Assembly: GCA_020809705.1 (NCBI GenBank)
Contig: CP085828.1
Span: 1,302,001-1,366,000 of the forward strand
Direction of reading: 5' to 3'
Length of the DNA: 64,000 bases
From: Calonectria ilicicola
Taxonomy: Eukaryota; Ascomycota; Sordariomycetes; Hypocreales; Nectriaceae
This document shows, piece by piece, positions 35,340 through 46,639 of the stretch. Made by a program: the position numbers and the translations under genes. Below the pieces are notes generated by a model that saw nothing but the letters and a program-made list of their open reading frames with translations, made no database searches and was not told where the DNA came from. The first letter of the stretch is position 1. Each line of letters begins with the position of its first letter.

Positions 35340-38300
35340 GATTGATGCGCTTCTTCGGTGACCAGTCAATTTACAGGTGACGCTCTTGCGGCCACAAACA
35401 AGGCGTCAGTGTGAGTAGACGAATAAGCCAAGTCCTTGAGCTCGTTGAACAAGATTGATGTGCTCAGCTGGCTGCTCGTCTCTCGGGCTCCTGCCGCTAT
35501 TCCTATACTATAGCTTGTCAGCGAGGTTCGATCCGGGAGACAGAATGATGATTCAAAACCTTCTAACCCTTGTATCTCCATAATCAATGAGGCAAAGATC
35601 AAGAGGGTTCACGCCACGCATCGCTGATTCAAGGTGTGCATGAACAAAAGGGTGAAGGGCTACAGGAGTACGGGGCGGAACAATACAGCAAACAGGGCAG
35701 GAAAAAGGAAGGAGCTCATTGTCACACAGCGGATGAGCAGCCAGCCAGCCCGAGTGAATGATAACAGCCTGAGGCGGGCCAAACACAACCTGTCAGGTGG
35801 CAGAAAGCACCCAGACAGGCCTAGACCAGCTGCCTGTGGACAGGGGGTCGGTCGCGATTCGTCTCGCCGGCGGTTATTCATTGGGTTGGGTTGAAGGGGT
35901 TGGAGTCCAGTCCTCATGTACGGTTCGGGCACAGGACATGAAATTCAACCTTGGCGGCACCAACAGTATGTCTGCCCCCCTCCCCACTCCCTCCCCAAAA
36001 CAGCATAGGAGAAGTCCCACTTACATGCAAATATCGTCGGCACTCGGGGGCCAGATGAAAGATGACGTCCCAAGGAGTAATGTTCCGATAGTCGGTCGAT
36101 GTGAAAGATGCCCGGCTCTCCGCTCGCTAATTATTATTAGGCTTAGAGGTGCAGTGTGCGGGGCGCTTTACGTGGGCTCCGTCTTAGGTGAGGGCTGTTG
36201 TATTGTCGTTGGTGATGTCGCCGTTGTCCGAGCAAGAAGGAGCAGAGCCTTTTTAAAAAAACAAGACCCGACCTGTCTTGCCGTGCTTCGCCAGCATCAC
36301 CTCCATGTCTCGACCTTCCTCACCTACCTTAGGTTTTTCACCGACCAATCCTCTCTACCCCAGCTACAAAGCTACCCTGACTTACTTTAGCTGAGCAAAC
36401 CAAAACCTTTACCCAGACACTAAAGTAGAATCAGATGGCTGCCGACGTACTGGACGACAACCAAGACATTACACTCCGGCGGGCAACCTGTCAAGCCTCG
36501 GTCCGCGCCCCGCCGGCTCGGTCTGTCAACTTGATGCGATCCTACTCGTCTGTCTGCCGCCCGGACATACGATGGTGGGATTTCTCCGGAAAGGGCTGCG
36601 GTTGAGCGTGGAGCGTTGACTTTTTTTGGGTTTCTGTCCGATATGAGTCTCGATCTAAAGGTTGTGGAGGGATCCCTGAGATCTGTTGGCCCCTCGGAGC
36701 CAAAGAGGGGGGGGGCGTGTGTGCGAATTAGACCCGAGGTGAGAGGCGTGTGAGTGCGCCTGCGTGGTCTCGTGTTGCAGGTTCCGACGCAGCAAAGGCC
36801 TGAAGGAGTAATATGGCTTACAGGAGGCTTGAGCCACAGGAAAAAGAAGACATAGGATATCCCAGAGAAGGGGGACGCGGTCAAAAAGCAGAAAACAGGG
36901 GACAAGGGACGATGACCACGATGAAGAATGGGCGGGCCGTTCAGGTTCAGGGTTGAGTGGCTCGGTGCGAGACAGCGGCGCCTCTGGAGGAGGGGCGTGT
37001 CAGACCTCACGCCCAAGCCGCGCGGGTGCGGCTGGTGCTTGGGGGATGGTTGCTGCAAATGCACCGGCGAGCGGGAGCGGAACCGACTGAGGCTGCGAAA
37101 ATCACAGGTCGGCTTAGAAATGATGGCCGAGGATTGGCAAGGAGAAGGAGGACGAGCGTGCGATGATGGAGGAGAGGAAATGAAAGGTGGTCATACAAGG
37201 CTGTTTTGCCTTTTTTCTTGTCTCCCGTTTGCGCGGAGCTCGGCCTTGGTTTCCATTGTTACACCCTGACTATCATCACAAGGTCAATCCTCCCTCCGTG
37301 GCATGCTGCGGGGTGCCGTTTTTGGAGACGTTACCACGGCGTGGGCAGGCTGGCTGAGGCTGAAGGGGGTGTGTGTGCCGGAGCCGTGAGTGGCCAGATG
37401 GGCGGCTGTCACCAGCGTCTGCCACCAGCGTCTGCCACATGTCTGTCTCCCTTGGGTTGCAAAGGGTCGTAGGCGAGCTGGATGGAAGCTTAGGTGGGGG
37501 TTGGAGCCGTCATTGTCATTGCCACGGCCTGGGTCTGGATCTGGATCATCTGGATTCAGAGCAGGGCAGGACAGGGCAGGGCATGGCGAGAGAGAAGTGA
37601 ACATTGTAAACTTCAGAAATCAAGAATAAAATGCATCAAAATAAATTAAAATAAATCCCAGTCCAGGACCCATTCATTCCCATCGGCTTACGCATACTCT
37701 ATCTCTCCTCTATCTCTCTATCTCTCTCTCTCTCTCTTTCAGCCCAGCTCCGACCCTCCGATCCCCGACCTCCAGGCCCAGAACCCAATCGGTGCAAATC
37801 GGTGCCGACAACCATAGCCCAGAAAGGAAAACGAATTCTTGGCTGGCTGAGGACATACATAAAAAACAGTCCAGCTATTAACCACACATTACACCATAGT
37901 CTGGCCGCGGGTCGGTCCACTGGCCCACTAACACGCACCACCACCATCATACACACCACGCCATGACGCCCTTCAAAACCTCAACCCAGCGTCATGGATT
38001 CACCAAACCGCTAGCCGTTCTTCAACCTACAATCATTGCCCAGCGCGCTGCATCATGGTCTCACGGCACACGGACGGTGTGCTTGGATACGTGCCCTCCC
38101 CCCCAGAATCCCATGGTTGCAACACCGGCAAATGTCGTGTCCTGCATGGGCAATATGGCGGCGGCGCCCTGGCCCGCCTCCCAGGACAGCAGCGAGAAAA
38201 AGCAAAGCCCAGCCAGTCGGTTCCCAAGCGGATCCGGCTGCTCGCCATTCCGCTGACCCCGAGGTGTGTCTCCCGACCCGTCCGCCGGCCAATCCCCATC

Positions 38301-38874
38301 GAGCTCCGGTTAGGACCCGAACGCCATCCGGCTCGGCTTCACCGGCGGGGGGCGCGTTTCTTTCCCTCCCACCCCAACCAAGACAGCTTGCTGCACCGTA
38401 TAAACCTTCTTCCCTCTCCTTGTCCGCTCAGACCCCGATGTTGCAGTCGGTCTATCAGCCTGCGTTTTTTTTTTTCTCACCTTTTTTTTTTTTTTAAACT
38501 ACGTTACTAGCTTGCGTCAACTAGGCAAAGGGTCCGATGCCATCATACCATCCATCCATCCCAACTGATGCCGCACTCGACATATTCGTATTACACTACG
38601 AGTCAAGATGCACAGGATGCAAAAAAGATGTGTGCCATGAGACACGTTTGATCACATTTAGCACCGTTGCCACGCTGACTTTTCACACCTGACTCTTCCT
38701 CATCCGTGACAAATTCTTTCGGTGGAGGCTTATGAAAGAAGTATAAGCCTGAAAGGACAATGCCTTGCATAAGTTCGGTCCTTCTTGGTCCAACAAGATT
38801 TGAGGGGTATGTCAGCCCTTATTATCAATCATATAGAAATCGTAAAATTACATCGGGCCGTCGATCCAAACGCC
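35340..38874. other. 3.5-kb gene-free region (RBR promoter to Rad4 3' end)
   Basis: Contains the RBR promoter and the 3' flank of Rad4. It has a TC microsatellite (about 37697-37740) and T-runs near 38467-38495. The longest frame (36420-37064, minus) is Pro/Arg/His-rich, without a recognisable domain, and covered by equally long frames in other phases. No gene supported; an unannotated non-coding RNA cannot be excluded. Confidence 0.55.
37697..37740. repeat. TC/TCTC microsatellite
   Basis: Run of CTCTAT and TCTC units in the non-coding region downstream of Rad4. Confidence 0.7.
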
Positions 38875-41800
38875 TCATTGACGTGGTTCTGGACTCATCC
38901 GTCCTCGCCTGATCCAATGTAGACCCTCGCCATCCTTCACATCCCGATTTTTGACCGCTCTCGTGCTCCTTGTTGACCGACGTGGTGCTGTATGCCCCTT
39001 TTCTGATCGCTTCCCTGAGTTTCTGGGCACCCTCGCACTTGGCTGTGCTGTTTCGACTCCCGGGTCTAGACTCTCTGTCTGCTTAGCGTCATGCGCGGTG
39101 GTATGATCCTCCATCACAAGCCCATCATCCCCATCATCATCCTCGTCAACGACTGGGAAAAAACTTGATGTTTGATGCATAGGCGGCTCAGCCTCTTCTT
39201 CCTCTTCATACCCTTCCGGCAGAAACCCTCCAGCCATGTCTTCGTCGTGAACTTTAGGTTGTTGATTGGTCAGCATTGAATCTCTGCTATGACCAAAGAC
39301 GGAAACCTGGTCATCAATCTCCCCATATTCTTGACGAATTCGCTCTGCAATTCGCATGCCCATGAGGAATCTCCTCCATTGGGCTAACGCTGCTTTTCGT
39401 CGTTTCTCATCTTCTTTTCGAACTCGCTCCGCTTCGTCCTTCTCAAGTTCTTCCATAACCTTTGCAAGATTTTCCTCCGCAATAACAACTCCCTGAATCA
39501 CAGGGACAGCCATCCGGTGACCAAACTCAAAGTCAACAACGGCTTCGGCATAGTCAATTTGCAATCTCTTACACACGCGCATTGCGCCACGGTAAGGGAC
39601 ATGCGCGGCACCTTCCGGGCACATATGTTTCGCAAATAGGTCGATATTCCTAGTTCACATTAGCGCCTGCAACTCTGGGACTGGGTTTTCGGGGATAATA
39701 CCCGTATTCGTTTTTAGGGATGACTCCATCTTTGATTGGTGGTGGGATGATCCAGTCAGTTTGTTCAAAGCTGAACAGCCCCTGTAGCACCTTCTCTCCT
39801 GTGGCTGCCTCTGCTTCCATAATCTCTCTCTTTCGGTTTAGAGTGGCTGCTCGGTAGGGAACCCGCTTCAAGGGCTCCTCTCCTTCCATCGGCGCTCTCC
39901 CCTGCTTGTGCCATGTCTCGGCACTCTTCACTTGAACAACGTCACTGCGAAGAAAAACATCCTCCTCCTGCATCTTGCCTCCCTTGGCCTTATTTTTAAA
40001 TACCTTAACAGGTACCGCACCAGACTTTAGAGCCTCCTCTCGTTTTAGATGTCGTTCAAGGACAAATTCCTTGGATTGCTTGTAGTACTGCAGTGTCTCT
40101 TGGCCTTCTTTGACTTCCTTCTTTACTGGTTGTGCCGGTTTCAGATCCGTAATATTTTCCATTTCATCCACTTCTGTGATTGGATGCTTCCTCGTGCCTC
40201 GTTGGTATCCGGAGGTTGCCGCCTTGAACCAGTCGAATTGCTCATACCGTTTCACTTTCCCGTGGCGGTTGTAAACCGGGACTTTTTCCGGCGCTATCCT
40301 GACGCCCTTGGTTCGCCCAGGCAGCATGTTTCGCTTTAGGTACCTTATGGTCACATCCTTTGCGGTTCCGTCCTGGGAATACCCCATGATGTATGCTATA
40401 ATTTGTCGCGCTTTCTCCGCCTTTCCCCCACGCGGCTCCAGACATTCAATCAGATCTCGATTAGTCCCCACCACGTTCTTGATCAAAGCTTCAACGGGCA
40501 GATACTTGCTTGTGACTGGCGATAAGACCTCTGTCCAGTAGTGAGGAAATTCTAGATCCTTGTCGTATTTTTTCGCTGGAGCCATCTTGGGTCTAGAGGT
40601 GACCTCCAGCTCCACAACCGACTCGTCGTCGGTATCCTTGTATTCCAACTCCAATTCGTCCGAGTCGCTAATGATGACGTTTTTGGCTTCTTGCTTGGTC
40701 CTTTGTGGTCTTTTTTCCGGCGCATGCCGCTTTTTAGTTTGTTTGGCTTTCCCCTTTTCGAGCTTTTTAGAAGATTCTTTATCCTTGCTCTCCTGTGGTG
40801 CCAAATATCCATCTGCTGCAGCCTCTTCCTTCTCGGGCTCAGCGTCTTCAAATTTGCTCCAACCAAAGCCCAAGGTCTGGAGGCTTGAAACCATTCTGGC
40901 CTCAAGCCCAAGCCCCCGCAGCAAAGCGGTGAAAAGCTGAGCGCCAACGTCTCGACTTCCCTCACAATCGCGAGCACACTGGCGAAATTCTTCTAGCCCA
41001 GCGATTCGTTCACCAAATTTCGCTGGGTCATGGTCCTCGGCCTTGTGAGCTTTCGTGATTCGATCGAGCCTTTCAAGAGACATGTAGCCCCATTTTCTCA
41101 AGCCTGGTGAAGTGACTCGAAACCTTTGCTTCCACCAGGACGCTAGTGCCTTCATAAGGCGAAAAAGAGGGTCACCGTGGCTCATGTCCACAGCACCCTC
41201 CTCGAGTTTCTCGGCTGCTTCTCCCCAATCTCGAGACTTTCTACTCATAGGGTTCTTTCCCTTGCCCTTTTGATCGGAAGTGGTCTTTTTGGCAGGTTCT
41301 TTGATGAGGCCACTGTTCCGTCTCCAGCGGTCAACCTCGTCCCAAAGCTTTGGTGGAAGATGAGAAATCATTGTCGCTTTTACTTCAGTATCGCAAAGCC
41401 ATGAATTTCGTATGGCGTTGTGCCACAGCAAAAGTAAAGTGTGGACGCAGTGTGTGGCGTTGCGAACCTGTCGCTCACGTTTAGAGGGCCCTTTTTTATC
41501 AAATGCATTTGTGAGGGAAATCCGAGTATCCTTGATGAGTGTTAGTTCCAAATCGCCAGTTGGAACCGGTGCATCCGGAGCGGGCACAGCGGGCGCCTGG
41601 ACATCTTCAAATTCGATGTCTTCTTCGTCACTAGACTCAGGCGCTTTGTCCTGTTTTGATGGCACAACGTCCTCGAACTCTTCATCAGAAAGCGATGTCA
41701 GGGAGCTTTCATAATCATCATCGCCATCAAGGCCTTGAAGGGCGGAGCTAGAATTCTTCGACTGAGGCGTCGCAGTAGCATCAAGGTCATCGTACAATGT

Positions 41801-41899
41801 TGGCTTGCGTGCTGTGGTGTTGGCCTTGCGTTTCGCTGGCCTTGGCTCGCCTGGAGGCGGCGACTTGCCCAGGCGCTTACGCGGCACGAGAGGAGGCAT
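38875..41899 (-). CDS. RAD4: DNA repair protein Rad4 / XPC
   Basis: Two exons: 41899-39702 and 39649-38875 (52-nt intron), giving 990 residues. The intron is placed so that IPKNEYG joins NIDLFAKHMCPEGAAHVP, a strongly conserved BHD3 segment; reading through instead gives an early stop after a non-homologous tail. Residues about 150-330 carry the transglutaminase-like part 1 (HCVHTLLLLWHNAIRNSWLC, RDVGAQLFTALLRGLGLEAR) and about 450-560 the second part (FPHYWTEVLSPVTSKYLPVE). BHD1 is around SKEFVLERHLKREEAL, BHD2 around EDVFLRSDVVQVKSAETWH, and BHD3 begins FSFEQTDWIIPPP. Rad4/XPC recognises helix-distorting lesions with Rad23 and starts nucleotide excision repair in the nucleus. Long acidic N- and C-terminal extensions explain the size. 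Confidence 0.95.
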
Positions 41900-42443
41900 A
41901 ATAACCCATAGACTTGATGAGCTATACTCTCGCGCGCATCATTGACGTCAGAGATGTGTGTTTCCTGTCACAGGAACGCGAGACTACACGAAGGCACGTG
42001 ATCTTTTTAAATTAGCTGCACCATCCCCAGAGCCGTTATTCGTTTATGCGAGTGAACGTTTAGTGGACTACCAGCTCTACTCCAGCACAGTGATGAGGCA
42101 AGCGGATGACGAAAAATGTAGCGGAAGCCTAACAGGGTTGAACAAAGCAAAAAATATGGACAAAAAAAATTCTGAAGTTGGGTCATTTCAGGGACGTGAT
42201 TCACTGTATTACGCTGCGTGATGAACATGAGAGCAATCTACGCTGTGCACCAAATCGTACACCCCCACAAAGGCCAAGATCTATACTGCCAAGAACGCAT
42301 GCAAATTACTGTCTAATAATTGAAAAGTGCATACCACTGGATGTCACCTTCGCTGGTCTCCATTCAAGCGTACTTGCGTGAATCTCGCATGTTCCAAATA
42401 CCCCAACGCCAAACTATGCATCCCTCACACCATGGCACACTAC
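41900..42443. promoter_or_regulatory. Rad4 promoter / AN1 gene 3' flank
   Basis: 544 bp between two minus-strand genes. It includes a CACGTG-type E-box (about 41995-42000) and TGACGTCA (41943-41950), a CRE/bZIP-like palindrome about 45 bp upstream of the Rad4 ATG. No coding potential. Confidence 0.45.
41943..41950. promoter_or_regulatory. TGACGTCA palindrome (bZIP/CRE-like) upstream of RAD4
   Basis: Perfect 8-bp ATF/CREB consensus about 45 bp before the Rad4 start codon. bZIP proteins of the Atf1 class bind such sites in stress responses. Function here is inference. Confidence 0.4.
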
Positions 42444-43373
42444 TCAAACTTCAATCAAGTCAGGTGGGGGGCCAACACCCCTTAGCAACACGACAGTGTT
42501 CCCACTCTGCAACGCCGTCCCAACCTTTTCATTAAACTCCAAAAGTCTCCCGCCTTCCACATGAAATACTCTGAGCTTGTCTTGCTCGCTCGTACTCTGG
42601 TTGTTGATGTTCTGAACCTGTAAACTTCTCGCCGCCGCGTCCAGCACCCGGCCAACAACCCAATCTTGGGAGTAAAAGAACTCTCCTTTGGGAAACTTTG
42701 CCTTTGCAGTCTCTGCCTCCGCTTCCACGTAGATATATACTCTCTTCTCTGGTGGTACCTTGGCGTCACCTTTGGCCGACTTCTTCAGGTTGTTGACGGC
42801 GATGAGCCGGGCGGATGCAGATGATGGCTTTGGCTTTGGCAGGGCTCGACCAGCCTGCTCTTTCTTCGCCGTGCCCCATGCACGCAGTTTTTCAAAAGCT
42901 GACTTGGTCGTCTGGCCGATATCAAACTGTCCAGGGCGTGCTCCAATAGGTACCAAGTTTTTGCAGTCGTGATCTTCCTTTAGTCGATGCTTCAGGCAAT
43001 AATCTCGGTTACAGTTTTGGCAGTGTACTCCTGGCGTTAACGATGTTCCTACGACCGTCTTGCAGTCTGGCGAGGCGCAGGGCTTCTGAGACACCTTGTC
43101 ACGCAGGACCTTGCCTTGACCGATTGAGGGCTGCGCGAGCTGCGCAAGTCGCTTTCGCTCGGCCCATGCTCCCGCGTCTGTGCATTTGTGCGATGTCTCT
43201 GACCGGTGATCGAGGCAGAAAGTCTTGCGACAAGACTGGCAGAAAAACGGAAGGAAATCAAGCTGGTTGCAGTAGGTGTATTCGCAGTGCTTGCCGATCA
43301 GTGCGGCGTCTTGTTTGTCATCCATTTCGATGTAGCTCGTGTCCGGAGTATCGCTTTTCGATGAAGACGCCAT
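42444..43373 (-). CDS. AN1 zinc-finger protein (Cuz1/ZFAND1-like)
   Basis: Single exon, 309 residues. Two AN1 fingers are clear: Cys30-Cys64 (CEYTYCNQLDFLPFFC, QSCRKTFCLDHR, HKC) and about Cys99-Cys136 (CASPDCKTVVGT, HCQNCNRDYCLKHR, HDC). The C-terminal third has a ubiquitin-like beta pattern (RVYIYVEAEAETAKAKFPKG, then RLLEFNEKVGTALQSGNTVV). Two AN1 fingers plus a C-terminal UBL is the layout of yeast Cuz1 and human ZFAND1, which link Cdc48/p97 and the proteasome during arsenite stress and stress-granule clearance. The length matches the family. It lies upstream of Rad4 on the same strand, with its own promoter. Confidence 0.92.
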   Translation of the reverse strand: MASSSKSDTPDTSYIEMDDKQDAALIGKHCEYTYCNQLDFLPFFCQSCRKTFCLDHRSETSHKCTDAGAWAERKRLAQLAQPSIGQGKVLRDKVSQKPCASPDCKTVVGTSLTPGVHCQNCNRDYCLKHRLKEDHDCKNLVPIGARPGQFDIGQTTKSAFEKLRAWGTAKKEQAGRALPKPKPSSASARLIAVNNLKKSAKGDAKVPPEKRVYIYVEAEAETAKAKFPKGEFFYSQDWVVGRVLDAAARSLQVQNINNQSTSEQDKLRVFHVEGGRLLEFNEKVGTALQSGNTVVLLRGVGPPPDLIEV

Positions 43374-43915
43374 GATGATAGTTTCCGCCGTGTTTTATTC
43401 TCAAGAATTCGGTTGCGCGATCGCAGGCAGAGGAGAGTCGTAAGTGATTGCGACGGATGACAGATTGCCTAAGTGGCGGCGAGGAATCGTCTGGAAGTGT
43501 CCGTGCCTGACTGAGCAAGCCTAGGCGGAGAAGCCGATGAAGCTCGCCTCGCCACGAAATAAACAGCCGAGTGCAAGGAAGGAAGGACAGGTCGCGTGTC
43601 GAACGCTCGTAAATTCCAAAGGAATGGGCTAAATCAGAACGTGATTATGTCAGGGGAAGAATGGACTCATGACAAGGCTCTATCACATGGAGCTACGCAC
43701 CGCCATCGCGGGGTTGTCTTTCACCCCCGCCTCCAGCCGAAGCTGAACGCCAAGCTTATGCTTCGCCCTGTATCGTCGTCCTGCATGTCATGTCAAGAGT
43801 TCAAAACTATGCAACGGCTACATTCATTTCGTATATCAAATGCACGGTCTTTAATACAATTTTTTCCAAGAGTTGAGCTCCTTCTATATTCCCTGAACGC
43901 CGGTTCCGGTATCTC
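43374..43915. other. AN1 gene promoter / MTP18 3' flank
   Basis: About 540 bp without recognisable coding sequence, between two minus-strand genes. Confidence 0.6.
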
Positions 43916-44782
43916 TTACAGTTGCTTCTCCTTTGCGTGTGCCACAGATTCCTTGCCCCCGTACGCCTCAAATCCCTTGTGAAAGATCCACTCAACCGCA
44001 TGCTCAACGGGCTCATCGAACATGGCCGGTAGAAATGGAACTACCGACAAGCCCAACCCAATAGGTGCCCATGTTCTAATGGTTTTGTTCTTCATGTCCT
44101 TCATTGCCTTGCCAGAGTACTTCACCACGCTGTGGATTGTAAAGGCCGGCAGACCCATACTCGCCAAGCTCTGGAAGATGGCACGCTGAACCATAACGGT
44201 ACGGTAATCCTCCAATGGCGAAACAACACCAGGTTTCACGCCAGCAGGCGGCGTAGCGGGGATTCCGGTCATCTTTTCTTGCTGCTCTGTGAGCTGTAGC
44301 TGAGGGTTGACAACCCGCTGGTTGCGATAGTAAGACTTGTATCCTTCAAACGAGACATCGCCGAGGAGGTAAATCCAAGAAACACCGTAAGCTGCGCGGA
44401 CAAGGTTCGGGTGGGCTACTGGTCGGAAGGATTCTCTGTAAATGTCTTCATTAGCCTTTTTTTTTTTTTTTATCACAGCCAAAAGTGTGTCGGGAGACAA
44501 TACCCGATGTCCGACGTATATGCAACATATCGATGAGCGGAGAGGAGAATGGTACGAATTCGTGATCCATAGGCAGCATAACGGAGGCTAGTGTCCGTTG
44601 TAGATGGGCCGCTAGAGGCATTGGTTAGTTAAAATAGCAAGAGACTCGCCGTTGGGAACATACTGGTTCTCACTCAAAGAGCTCCCATTTTGGGCAGACT
44701 TTTGCAGCGTCACAGGCTTCTGCGCCACAACCTCTTTCTGCTGCTCCGGCTTAGGCTCCTGGGATTTTCCCCACCAAGGCAT
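43916..44782 (-). CDS. MTP18 / MTFP1-like mitochondrial fission process protein
   Basis: Three exons: 44782-44664, 44611-44504 and 44435-43916, giving 248 residues; introns 52 and 68 nt, the second containing a long T run on the plus strand. Joined exons read SLRYAAYGSRIRTILLSAHR, then YVAYTSDIGESFRPVAHPNL and VRAAYGVSWIYLLGD, the core of the MTP18 family. Later helices include VQRAIFQSLASMGLPAFTIH and GLGLSVVPFLPAMFDEPVEH. Family members are inner-mitochondrial-membrane proteins that affect fission and cristae. The N-terminal 40 residues are Gln/Lys-rich without an obvious cleavable presequence. It is divergent from the ATP synthase subunit k gene, 360 bp away. Confidence 0.94.
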
Positions 44783-45142
44783 CGCAAATTTGGAAACTTA
44801 GGTACAAGGAACAAAAAAAAACGAGGGTGGTTTAGTCTGAAGTTGGTGTCACAATCCTTCAATGCGGCCGGAGGGAACTTTCACCTTTTCAGGCTCCGCA
44901 GCTCCCACCCTCCTCCCTCAGGGTGTGACGTCGACCGCTAACATCCGGGGCTTCCCGGCCAGCGTTGCCCCCGGAGTATAGCCGCCGGGGCCGACCAGCG
45001 CTTTGCGCCTGCAATTCCAGGCATAACACCTCCGAATTTCAGAGCTCGGCAAAGTATCTCATCCTCGCAGCGTCGACATCCATCCATTGCCCTTCGTCCA
45101 CGAATCCAATCCGCCCACTTTCGGTCTCTCCACATATTCACA
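44783..45142. promoter_or_regulatory. Bidirectional promoter MTP18 / ATP19
   Basis: Only 360 bp lie between the opposite ATGs of two mitochondrial inner-membrane protein genes. It is GC-rich in the middle (GGGGC, GCCCCCGG elements at 44948-45005), with pyrimidine-rich sequence near the ATP19 start. A shared promoter is likely. Confidence 0.6.
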
Positions 45143-45478
45143 ATGGCTGGTGTTGCCTACTACAAGATTGCTGGCCAGCAGGTCGCCGGCCACTACGTGA
45201 GTAGCTCTCAATTGCAGGCGCCGCATCCACGCAATTGGCATACTAACTTGGTCAAAACAGCTCGCCATCGGCTGGTTGGTCACCATGTTCGGCGGTATCA
45301 AGTACGCCACCTCCGGCGGCTCTTCCAAGCCTAACGTTACTGCTACTCCCCCCATCAACGCCTCCAGCTCCGACGAAGCTGATTTCATCAAGTGCGCTAA
45401 TTCGACCCTGTTGCCGATTCTCGGCCGGCTAACCGAATATGCAGGAACTTCCTCGACCAGCAGGACAAGAAGAACTAA
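45143..45478 (+). CDS. ATP19: ATP synthase subunit k (Atp19)
   Basis: Three exons: 45143-45196, 45261-45391 and 45445-45478, giving 72 residues. Introns (64 and 53 nt) have clear branch sites. The protein MAGVAYYKIAGQQVAGHY joins LAIGWLVTMFGGIKYATSGG, one membrane span, and ends NFLDQQDKKN. This matches fungal subunit k, a small inner-membrane subunit associated with F1Fo-ATP synthase dimers. The last exon has only 10 codons plus the stop, so an intronless reading misses it. Divergent from MTP18. Confidence 0.93.
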
Positions 45479-46639
45479 GTGTTGGGATCAAAAAGAGCAA
45501 TTGTATAATCTCGCATACGCGGTGTACGTTTATCAAACATGGAAACATAGCTATCCACCGATCCGGATAGCCAAATTCAATACCATCAAAAGCTGGATTT
45601 GCGATCGCGGCATATATCATACAAGCGCACTTCTCACTTGGTTCCCGTGATTTTAATATAGTGGTCTTTTGCTGGCCAGCGCGTGCAGATTTCTTGGGAA
45701 ATTGGTCTTTCAATGCCACCGTCTCAATCTTTGGCGCATCGCCGAATTTAGGAGACACTCAGTCAAACAATTCAGGATGCCATTGAAGGCTCTCAGCACT
45801 TTCCACGCACCCATTTCGCAAAATTCATACTCGCAGTGATATAATCCATATTAAGCCAACCGTAGAGATTCCCATTATTCCGATGTCGCAATAAGAGACC
45901 AGGTGCCGATATTAGTTGAGCCAACAGTTCCAAATACTCATTTACAAAACACACCAATTATCCAATCTTGTAGCCTATCTCTGAAATGGCACTACACCAC
46001 TTAGAAAACAATATTCTGTCGGAATTGGCCATGATGCTCGCCATAGAGCAATTTTTGTAAGCCTGTGTTACAAGGCTGCAATCCACCAAAATGTATCTAA
46101 AAGCGCATTATCTTGATCGCATCGATCTCCGCATACCTATAGCCTGACAAATTTCAGATACCAGTGGACATTCACTCGCTAAACTCGAAAACTACATGGT
46201 GAATTAAAATATAAAATCTTGGTATACTTGCCAACACATAATCCAGCTGATGCACTACCCTATAGCATTCCAGCACCACCACTACTTACCCCCAATGTTT
46301 AGACTCAATGAATCCTTCAAGCCTTATCGAGGTTGCATTAGAAATCGTGTCTCTTGTATCAATTTAGCCTGTGGTGGGTAAATCTATGTTAATGCTACGA
46401 TAATTTAGCCGAATCAGTCAGTCCTTGTTTTCCAAGGAATGAGCTGTTGAGATAAAAATAGGCCAAGGGACAAGTACGAAAAACCCTTGAGAGTATTCGG
46501 CTGCTTTGCCCTCTCACTACTGAAAAAAAGAAGCTAAACAGAAACGCGCCAATAATTTCAATTCCAAGGATATATGCGACTCGCTTCCAAAAAAGAAACA
46601 TGTAGTGAACATCGGACAAATGAGCTGACAACTAGAACA
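45479..46639. other. AT-rich gene-free stretch
   Basis: About 1.16 kb of visibly AT-rich DNA between ATP19 and the SDR gene (both 3' ends). No open frame is convincing and no repeat family is recognised by eye. It could be a decayed insertion, but nothing in it proves that. Confidence 0.5.

Noticed and set aside
36420..37064. 214-codon minus-strand open frame
   Set aside because: Pro/Arg/His-rich translation of GC-rich DNA without domain signature; frames of similar length exist in other phases.
45479..46639. Degenerate transposon in the AT-rich stretch
   Set aside because: No terminal repeats, target-site duplication or transposase fragments could be recognised by eye; left as an unassigned AT-rich region.
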